23,829 nucleotides of DNA, from positions 1 through 23,829 of the forward strand of contig JAOUGZ010000006.1 in assembly GCA_029865405.1 (NCBI GenBank). The letters run 5' to 3'. Under the pieces are notes generated by a model. That model was not told the DNA's origin. It made no database searches and saw only the letters and a list, made by a program, of their open reading frames with translations. The translations under genes and the position numbers were made by a program. Below are positions 18,453 through 23,829 of the stretch, in pieces. This stretch comes from Betaproteobacteria bacterium (GTDB lineage: Bacteria > Pseudomonadota > Gammaproteobacteria > Burkholderiales > SG8-39). Position 1 is the stretch's first letter. Every line of letters starts with the position of its first letter.

Positions 18453-18860
18453 CTACCGGGGGCCGCGCTCGGCCACGAGACGGCGGATGGTCGCCACGAT
18501 CTTCTCCGGTGGCGTGTCCTGCAGCAGGATTTCCCTTACCCCCATCGCCTTGAGCTGCGCGGCATCCTCCTCGGGCATGACCCCGCCCCCGATGACGATT
18601 ATGTCTTCCGCGTCGCGGTCCTTCAGGAGCTTGAGCAGCCGCGGCAGCAAGGTCATGTGCGCGCCCGAGAGCAGGCTCACGCCGAGCACATCCACGTCCT
18701 CCTCGATCGCCGCTTCGACGATCTCCTCGGGCGTGCGATGCAAGCCGGTGTAGATCACGTCCATGCCCGCATCGCGCAGGGTGCGGGCGACGATCTTCAC
18801 GCCGCGGTCGTGGCCGTCGAGGCCGACCTTGGCGACGATGACGCGAATGCGCTCGCTCAC
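18453..18860 (-). CDS. hcmB: B12-binding small subunit of the acyl-CoA mutase, HcmB-type
   Basis: The 135-residue product is a stand-alone cobalamin-binding domain. The base-off/His-on motif DGHDRG is at 15-20, with His17 expected to coordinate cobalt. SLLSGAH and the GGG turn near residue 91 complete the nucleotide-tail pocket. Its size equals that of HcmB, while methylmalonyl-CoA mutases usually carry this domain fused to the large subunit. With HcmA, which lacks the domain, it makes a heteromeric holoenzyme. The start is GTG 18860 (VSERIRVIVAKVG), ten bases after the dehydrogenase gene. Confidence 0.92.
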   Translation of the reverse strand: MSERIRVIVAKVGLDGHDRGVKIVARTLRDAGMDVIYTGLHRTPEEIVEAAIEEDVDVLGVSLLSGAHMTLLPRLLKLLKDRDAEDIIVIGGGVMPEEDAAQLKAMGVREILLQDTPPEKIVATIRRLVAERGPR

Positions 18861-18870
18861 GGGCGCGCGC

Positions 18871-19632
18871 TCACTTCGGCGCCATGCGGATCGCGCCGTC
18901 CAGGCGGATGGTCTCGCCGTTCAGCATCTCGTTCTCGATGATGGCGCGCGCAAGCTGCGCGTACTCCGCGGGCCTGCCCAGGCGCGACGGGAACGGCACC
19001 TGCTTGCCGAGCGAGTCCTGCGCTTCCTTGGGCAGCCCCATCAGCATCGGCGTCTCGAAGATGCCCGGCGCGATGGTGCAGACGCGGATGCCGTTGCGCG
19101 AAAGATCGCGCGCGACGGGCAGCGTCATGCCGACGACGCCACCCTTCGATGCGGAATAGGCCGCCTGCCCGATCTGGCCGTCGTAGGCCGCGACCGACGC
19201 GGTGTTGATGATCACACCGCGCTCGCCCGCCGCGTTGGGGCCCGCCTTGGCCATGGCGTCGGCGGCGACGCGGATCATGTTGAAGGTGCCGATCAGGTTG
19301 ACGGTGATCACGCGCGCGAAGCGCCCGAGATCGTGCGGCGCCTCCTTGCCGAGGGTGCGCTCGGCGAGCGCGATGCCGGCGCAGTTCACCAGCACCTGCA
19401 GGCCGCCGTACTCCTTGACGGCGCGCGCCACCGCCGCCTTGGCGTCGGCCTCCGCGGTGACGTCGCATTTCACGAAGTGCCCGCCCAGCTCCTTGGCCAG
19501 CTTTTCGCCGGCGTCGGCCTGCATGTCGGCGATCACGACCTTGCCGCCGTTCTCCGCCGCCATGCGCGCCGTGGCGGCGCCGAGCCCAGATGCGCCGCCG
19601 GTAACCAGAAACACGCTGTTCTTGATAAGCAT
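18871..19632 (-). CDS. HSD10-like short-chain 3-hydroxyacyl-CoA dehydrogenase
   Basis: This is a classical SDR of 253 residues. The nucleotide motif TGGASGLG is at 11-18 and Asp36 ends the second strand, which favours NAD+. NCAG lies at 83-86, Asn112, Ser146, Tyr159 and Lys163 make the catalytic set, and the insertion [19 protein letters not shown] is typical of type 2 (HSD17B10-like) 3-hydroxyacyl-CoA dehydrogenases. These oxidise (S)-3-hydroxyacyl-CoA, so it fits the product of the mutase encoded next door and would give acetoacetyl-CoA. It is the first gene of the run, with GAGG about five bases before ATG 19632 and a -10 hexamer upstream. Activity on 2-methyl-3-hydroxybutyryl-CoA is also possible. 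Confidence 0.88.
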   Translation of the reverse strand: MLIKNSVFLVTGGASGLGAATARMAAENGGKVVIADMQADAGEKLAKELGGHFVKCDVTAEADAKAAVARAVKEYGGLQVLVNCAGIALAERTLGKEAPHDLGRFARVITVNLIGTFNMIRVAADAMAKAGPNAAGERGVIINTASVAAYDGQIGQAAYSASKGGVVGMTLPVARDLSRNGIRVCTIAPGIFETPMLMGLPKEAQDSLGKQVPFPSRLGRPAEYAQLARAIIENEMLNGETIRLDGAIRMAPK

Positions 19633-19659
19633 ATGCGCCTCGTCGCGATGAGAGCGGCG

Positions 19660-19667
19660 ATTATAAT
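19660..19667. promoter_or_regulatory. Palindromic ATTATAAT giving a -10 hexamer on both strands
   Basis: TATAAT occurs on the plus strand at 19662-19667 and on the minus strand at 19665-19660. It is the only AT-rich spot between the divergent starts at 19632 and 19682. The minus-strand start would lie near 19653, giving a 20-base leader containing the GAGG of the dehydrogenase gene. The plus-strand start would lie near 19674, which makes the flavoprotein mRNA nearly leaderless. No good -35 element is seen on either side. Confidence 0.55.
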
Positions 19668-19681
19668 TCAGGCACTTGCCG

Positions 19682-22600
19682 ATGCTGCAGCTGCGCTTCG
19701 ACCTTTCTTTCGAGGATCTCTATAGCCGCGACGGCCTCGTGCGGCTCGACGCCGCGTTCCTGGCGTTTCTCGCGGAAGCCGACGCCGCGCTGCGCGCCCG
19801 GCTCGAGGCTGCGCGGGCGGCGCCGCCGCCCGCGCGCGAGGAATCCGAGCTGCTCATCGCGCTCGCGCCCCATGTCGAGGATTTCATCGTGCGCCTGTTC
19901 GGCATCGAGGCCGAAGCGCAGGCGCTCGCCGCACGGCACCACGAGCTCGCCCCGCTCTACAGCGTGAAGCGGCTGTTCGTGCAGCGGCGCGCGCTGCACA
20001 AGGTGAAAGCCGGGGAGGCGCGGCCCGACGGCTATCGCTTCACCACCGAACTCGACTTCGCGCGCCAGGTCACCGAGTGGCAGAAGGACGAGGCGGCGCA
20101 CGCGGCGAAGCTGGAAGGCGCGGCGCGCTATGCGGCATGGGCGGCGACGACGCCCGAAGGCAAGGCGAAGCACAAGGCGGGCGTGCTCTTCAAGGCGCCG
20201 CACAAGCTCGACTTCATGCGGCTGGTGCCGGCGCAGCCGGAGACCCGCCTTCGCCAGGGCTTTGCGCTTACCGACCGCGGCACCGACCTCGCCGGTGCGC
20301 TCGACCAGGCGAACTACTGCATCTGGTGCCACGAGCAGGGCAAGGACTCCTGCTCCAAGGGCCTGACGGAGAAGGCGCCCGCCGCCGGATTCAGGAAGTC
20401 CGCGTTCGGCGTAGAGCTCGCCGGCTGTCCGCTGGAGGAGAAGATCTCGGAGTTCCACCTCGTCAAGACGCGCGGCCAGCCGCTCGGCGCGCTCGCCATG
20501 ATCGCCGTGGACAACCCGCTGGTCGCCGCCACCGGCCACCGCATCTGCAACGACTGCATGAAGGCCTGCATCTACCAGAAACAGGACCCCGTCGACATCC
20601 CGCAGGCCGAGACGCGCACCCTCAAGGACGTGCTCGAGCTGCCGTGGGGTTTCGAGGTCTACTCGCTGCTCACGCGCTGGAACCCGCTCGATCTGCGCCG
20701 GCCCTATCCCGGGGCGCCGAGCGGCCGGCGCGTGCTGGTGGTCGGCCTCGGCCCGGCCGGGTTCTCGATCGCCCACCACCTGATGAACGACGGCCACACG
20801 GTCGTCGGCGTCGACGGCCTGAAGATCGAGCCGCTCGATGCGTCGCTCTCGGGCGTCGACGCGCTCGGCCGGCGCGTGCCGTTCCGCCCGGTGCGCGACG
20901 TGCGGGAGCTCTACGAGCCGCTCGAGAGCCGCGTCATGGCCGGCTTCGGCGGCGTGGCGGAATACGGCATCACGGTGCGCTGGGACAAGAACTTCCTCAA
21001 GGTGATCCGCCTGCTGCTCGAGCGGCGCCGCCAGTTCGCGATGTTCGGCGGCGTGCGCTTCGGCGGCACGCTGACCATCGACGAGGCGTTCGCCGACGGC
21101 TTCGACCACATTGCTCTGTGCGCCGGCGCCGGGCGGCCCACGGTGCTGGAGACGATCCCGAATGGCTTTGCGCGCGGCGTACGCGCGGCGTCCGACTTCC
21201 TCATGGCGCTGCAGCTCACCGGCGCCGCAAAGCACGAGTCGATCGCCAACCTGCAAATCCGGCTGCCGATCGTGGTGATCGGCGGCGGGCTCACCGCCAT
21301 CGACACGGCGACCGAGTCGCTCGCCTACTACGCGGTACAGGTGGAGAAATTCCTCGCGCGCTGGGAGAGGCTCGAGACGAAGCCCGAATGGAGCGCCGAG
21401 GAGCGCGAGATCGCCGGGGAGTTCATCGCGCACGCGCGCGCCTTGCGCAAGGCCAGGCCCGAGGAGCGGCTGGCGCTGCTCACGTCCTGGGGCGGCTCGA
21501 CCATCGCCTATCGCCGCCGCATGGTCGACAGTCCCTCCTACACCCTGAACCACGAGGAGGTCGCCAAGGCGCTCGAAGAGGGCATCGTGTTCTCGGAAGG
21601 CCTGACGCCGCAGAGAATCGAGGTCGACGCCTACGGCCACGCGAAAACCGTCGTATTCCAGGACGGAATCAGGCTGCCCGCCCGCTCGGTGCTGATCGCG
21701 GCGGGCACCCAGCCCAACACGGTGCTCGCGCGCGAGGAAGGCGTGAGCCTGGCGCTGGACGGCAAGTATTTTCTCGCCTGCGACGAGCGCGGCGCACCGG
21801 TCAAGCCGCAGCGTCACACGTCGAAACCCGAGTTGCCGGAAGTGCTGCTGCACCGCTATGCCGACGGCCGCTTCATGAGCTTCTTCGGCGACCTGCATCC
21901 GTCGTACTTCGGCAACGTGGTGAAGGCGATGGGCAGCGCCAAGCAGGGCTATCCGGTCGTGAGCCGGGTTCTGGCGCAGCGCCGACCCGCCTCGGCACTG
22001 GCGGACGCAGAGTTCCTGGGCCGGCTCAATCGCGACTTGCGCGCCGTGGTGCACGAGGTGCGGCGCCTGACGCCCGCCATCGTCGAAGTGGTGCTGCGCG
22101 CACCGATCGCGGCGCGGCGCTTCCGCCCCGGGCAGTTCTACCGCATGCAGAACTTCGAGGCGCTGGCGTTGAAGGTGCCGGGCACGACTTTGGCGATGGA
22201 AGGCTTGGCTCTTACCGGTGCCTGGGTGGATCACGACAAAGGTCTGATCTCGGTGATCGCGCTCGAAATGGGCGGCTCGGCCGACTTGCTTGCCTACCTG
22301 CGTCCCGGCGAACCCGTGGTGCTGATGGGGCCGACCGGTACGCCTACCGAGATACCGCGCGGCGAGACCGTGGTGCTTGCGGGCGGCGGCCTGGGCAACG
22401 CAGTCCTGTTCTCGATCGGGCGCGCGCTGCGCGCCGCGAGCTCAAAGGTCATCTATTTCGCCGGCTACAGGCACCTCGGCGACCGCTACCGGATCGAAGA
22501 TATCGAGGCGGCCTCGGATGTCGTCGTCTGGTGCTGCGACGAATCTCCCGGGTTCAGCGCACGGCGCCCCCAGGACCGCGCGTTCGTCGGCAATATCGTC

Positions 22601-23023
22601 CAGGCGATGCACGCCTACGCCTCGGGCGCGCTCGATGCGCAGCCGATTGCCTTTTCGGCGGCCGATCGCATCATCGCCATCGGCTCGGACCGGATGATGG
22701 CCGCGGTGGCGCAGGCACGGCACGGGGTGCTGCAGCCCTTTCTCAGGGACACCCACGTCGCCATCGGCTCGATCAACAGCCCCATGCAGTGCATGATGAA
22801 GGAGATCTGCGCGCAGTGCCTGCAGCCGCACGTCGATCCGCGCACCGGCAAGACCACCTACGTGTTTTCGTGCTTCAACCAGGACCAGCCCCTCGATGAA
22901 GTGGACTTCGGCGCCCTCGCGCAGCGCCTGGCGCAGAACAGCGTGCAGGAGAAGCTCACCGCGCAGTGGATCGATCGCTGCCTGAAGCTGCTGCCGCCCC
23001 CTGCCGAGCGCAAAGCGGCCTAG
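19682..23023 (+). CDS. Large NfnB/NfnA-like fused iron-sulfur flavoprotein oxidoreductase
   Basis: The product is 1113 residues from ATG 19682 (a TTG at 19676 is also possible). Residues 1-200 are mostly helical, charged and unrecognised. Residues 205-310 form a GltD/NfnB-like cluster domain with Cys213, 216, 224, 249 (before Pro) and 289, 292, 296: seven Cys, with Thr where GltD has another Cys. A flavin-type GLGPAG at 355-360 and a second dinucleotide motif [10 protein letters not shown] at 534-543 follow, with a charged insertion after the latter. From about 785 a PyrK/NfnA-like reductase begins: RPGQF at 815-819, GGGLGNA, and Cys1037, 1043, 1046, 1064 for a likely [2Fe-2S] cluster. The parts resemble both subunits of electron-bifurcating Nfn joined in one chain. 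Substrate and acceptor are unknown, and bifurcation is not shown. Confidence 0.85.
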   Translation: MLQLRFDLSFEDLYSRDGLVRLDAAFLAFLAEADAALRARLEAARAAPPPAREESELLIALAPHVEDFIVRLFGIEAEAQALAARHHELAPLYSVKRLFVQRRALHKVKAGEARPDGYRFTTELDFARQVTEWQKDEAAHAAKLEGAARYAAWAATTPEGKAKHKAGVLFKAPHKLDFMRLVPAQPETRLRQGFALTDRGTDLAGALDQANYCIWCHEQGKDSCSKGLTEKAPAAGFRKSAFGVELAGCPLEEKISEFHLVKTRGQPLGALAMIAVDNPLVAATGHRICNDCMKACIYQKQDPVDIPQAETRTLKDVLELPWGFEVYSLLTRWNPLDLRRPYPGAPSGRRVLVVGLGPAGFSIAHHLMNDGHTVVGVDGLKIEPLDASLSGVDALGRRVPFRPVRDVRELYEPLESRVMAGFGGVAEYGITVRWDKNFLKVIRLLLERRRQFAMFGGVRFGGTLTIDEAFADGFDHIALCAGAGRPTVLETIPNGFARGVRAASDFLMALQLTGAAKHESIANLQIRLPIVVIGGGLTAIDTATESLAYYAVQVEKFLARWERLETKPEWSAEEREIAGEFIAHARALRKARPEERLALLTSWGGSTIAYRRRMVDSPSYTLNHEEVAKALEEGIVFSEGLTPQRIEVDAYGHAKTVVFQDGIRLPARSVLIAAGTQPNTVLAREEGVSLALDGKYFLACDERGAPVKPQRHTSKPELPEVLLHRYADGRFMSFFGDLHPSYFGNVVKAMGSAKQGYPVVSRVLAQRRPASALADAEFLGRLNRDLRAVVHEVRRLTPAIVEVVLRAPIAARRFRPGQFYRMQNFEALALKVPGTTLAMEGLALTGAWVDHDKGLISVIALEMGGSADLLAYLRPGEPVVLMGPTGTPTEIPRGETVVLAGGGLGNAVLFSIGRALRAASSKVIYFAGYRHLGDRYRIEDIEAASDVVVWCCDESPGFSARRPQDRAFVGNIVQAMHAYASGALDAQPIAFSAADRIIAIGSDRMMAAVAQARHGVLQPFLRDTHVAIGSINSPMQCMMKEICAQCLQPHVDPRTGKTTYVFSCFNQDQPLDEVDFGALAQRLAQNSVQEKLTAQWIDRCLKLLPPPAERKAA

Positions 23024-23130
23024 CCGCCGAGGAACAGCCTGCGGACCTCCGGGTTCTCGAGCAGCGCGTCGCCGCTCGCCGCCCGAGAGCACCTTGGCCA
23101 CGTGCTTGCGCAGCGCTGCACGCACAATCT
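23020..23130 (-). pseudogene. Frameshifted C-terminal remnant of a LivF-type ABC transporter ATPase
   Basis: The minus strand reads [21 protein letters not shown] then stop, ending at 23020. This is the usual tail of branched-chain amino acid transporter ATPases. Directly upstream, in another frame, it reads RAALRKHVAKVLSGGE, which matches the preceding part of the same tail (VRxALxxAxxAYVLxxGxxxxSG). A shift of one frame near 23085 breaks the two. Only about 40 residues remain; the ATP-binding motifs are gone. The stop overlaps the stop codon of the flavoprotein gene. Confidence 0.55.
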
Positions 23131-23149
23131 CGAGCGCAAAAAATCAGCA

Positions 23150-23829
23150 TCACACGCCTGTGGGCGTGGTCTCTGCAGCGACGCTCGGTGCGCCCGCATG
23201 CGCCGTCGCGATGCGATTGCGGCCGGCGCGCTTCGCTTCGTACAGCGCCGTGTCGGCCGCCGAGAGCAGCGCATCCCAGTCATCGCCGTCGATGCCGAAG
23301 GTGGCGACGCCACCGCTCACCGTGACGTCGATGCGCCCGACTTCGACGCTGACGCCGCGCGTCTCCAGCGCACGGCGGATCCGCTCCGCCACGCGCACCG
23401 CGGTATCCATGCCGGTCTGCGGCATGAGCAGCGCGAACTCCTCTCCACCATACCGGCCCACGGTGTCATGCTTGCGAATGCTCGATCGCAGCACGTCGGC
23501 GAAGGCCTTCAGCACCTGGTCGCCCGCCGGGTGGCCGTAGCGGTCGTTCAACTGCTTGAAGCGGTCCAGGTCGAAGATGGCGAGGCTGAACGCGGCGCCG
23601 CCGCGCCCGCTGCGCGACACCTCGCGCTCGAACTCGGTGAGGAAAGTGCCGCGGTTGTAGATGCCGGTGAGCGAGTCGTAGTGCGCGGAATACACCAGTT
23701 CCGCCTGCAGGGTCTCGATCTCAATCCACATGATGCCGAGCGTCGACACCATGATGAATCCGGCGTAGGCAAGGAAGGTGGCCGCATTGAGCACGTTGGG
23801 CTGCAGGAGATCCTGCGTGTCGGCGACGA
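23150..23829 (-). CDS. Membrane-linked GGDEF diguanylate cyclase, 5' end beyond the window
   Basis: The frame is open to the right edge, so the N-terminus is missing; about 225 residues are visible. A hydrophobic segment (AATFLAYAGFIMVSTLGIMW) and a short linker lead into a complete GGDEF domain: DSLTGIYNRGTF, FDLDRFKQLND, the active site GGEEF and a C-terminal ALYEAKRAGRNR. Five residues before GGEEF stands RKHD, an intact inhibitory RxxD site, so product feedback is expected. The enzyme should make cyclic di-GMP from two GTP. More membrane segments or a sensor probably lie upstream. It converges on the flavoprotein gene and the LivF remnant. Confidence 0.92.
   Translation of the reverse strand, partial: VADTQDLLQPNVLNAATFLAYAGFIMVSTLGIMWIEIETLQAELVYSAHYDSLTGIYNRGTFLTEFEREVSRSGRGGAAFSLAIFDLDRFKQLNDRYGHPAGDQVLKAFADVLRSSIRKHDTVGRYGGEEFALLMPQTGMDTAVRVAERIRRALETRGVSVEVGRIDVTVSGGVATFGIDGDDWDALLSAADTALYEAKRAGRNRIATAHAGAPSVAAETTPTGV

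Noticed and set aside
19661..22899. Very long alternative frames over the flavoprotein gene on both strands
   Set aside because: The frame from 19682 alone has conserved dinucleotide and Cys motifs; the others are Arg/His/Ala-rich shadows.
23138..23168. Hairpin CACGCC-TGTG-GGCGTG near an A/T run as terminator of the diguanylate cyclase gene
   Set aside because: The stem lies largely within the coding 3' end, and nine bases separate it from the T-run on the minus strand, so it is not a standard intrinsic terminator.

Overview
The window is GC-rich chromosomal DNA from a betaproteobacterium, probably Burkholderiales- or Nitrosomonadales-like. I infer this from the gene order truB-rbfA-infB-nusA-rimP-rluB-scpB-scpA-trpS followed by an M50 protease, a YciO-type protein and a PHP phosphatase, and from the style of the encoded proteins. 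No tRNA, rRNA, CRISPR array or insertion sequence was seen.

Twenty genes on the minus strand run from 19632 down to the left edge. No gap exceeds about 50 bases and many junctions are ATGA, GTGA or TGATG overlaps. In transcription order they form three blocks. Block 1 (19632-13288) is an acyl-CoA module: an HSD10-like dehydrogenase, a B12-binding mutase subunit, a PaaK-like acyl-CoA ligase, a MeaB-type G-protein chaperone, a mutase large subunit and a double gamma-carbonic-anhydrase-like protein. The large subunit has the Ile/Asp/Gln active-site set of 2-hydroxyisobutyryl-CoA mutase, not the Tyr/Ala/Arg set of methylmalonyl-CoA mutase. Block 2 (13271-5692) holds a DadA-like D-amino acid dehydrogenase, an alpha/beta hydrolase, a PHP phosphatase, a YciO-type protein, a site-2 protease homologue, TrpRS, ScpA, ScpB and RluB. 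Block 3 (5645-1) is the rimP-nusA-infB-rbfA-truB translation and transcription operon. It is preceded by a UUCG-type terminator hairpin that nearly touches the rimP start and looks like an attenuator.

To the right, a short divergent region (19633-19681) contains a palindromic ATTATAAT that supplies a perfect -10 hexamer on both strands. The plus-strand gene beyond it encodes a flavoprotein of about 1113 residues. It has a helical N-terminal region of unknown function, a GltD/NfnB-like iron-sulfur and flavin module, and a PyrK/NfnA-like reductase with a Cys-rich C-terminal cluster. After it come a frameshifted remnant of a LivF-type ABC ATPase and the 3' part of a membrane-linked diguanylate cyclase gene cut by the right edge.

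Read together, block 1 predicts activation of 2-hydroxyisobutyrate to its CoA ester, B12-dependent rearrangement to (S)-3-hydroxybutyryl-CoA, and oxidation to acetoacetyl-CoA. The window has no gene for making 2-hydroxyisobutyrate (such as a tert-butanol oxygenase) and no thiolase. The most novel points are the mutase assignment, the double gamma-CA protein whose two halves keep complementary parts of the metal site, and the large fused flavoprotein.
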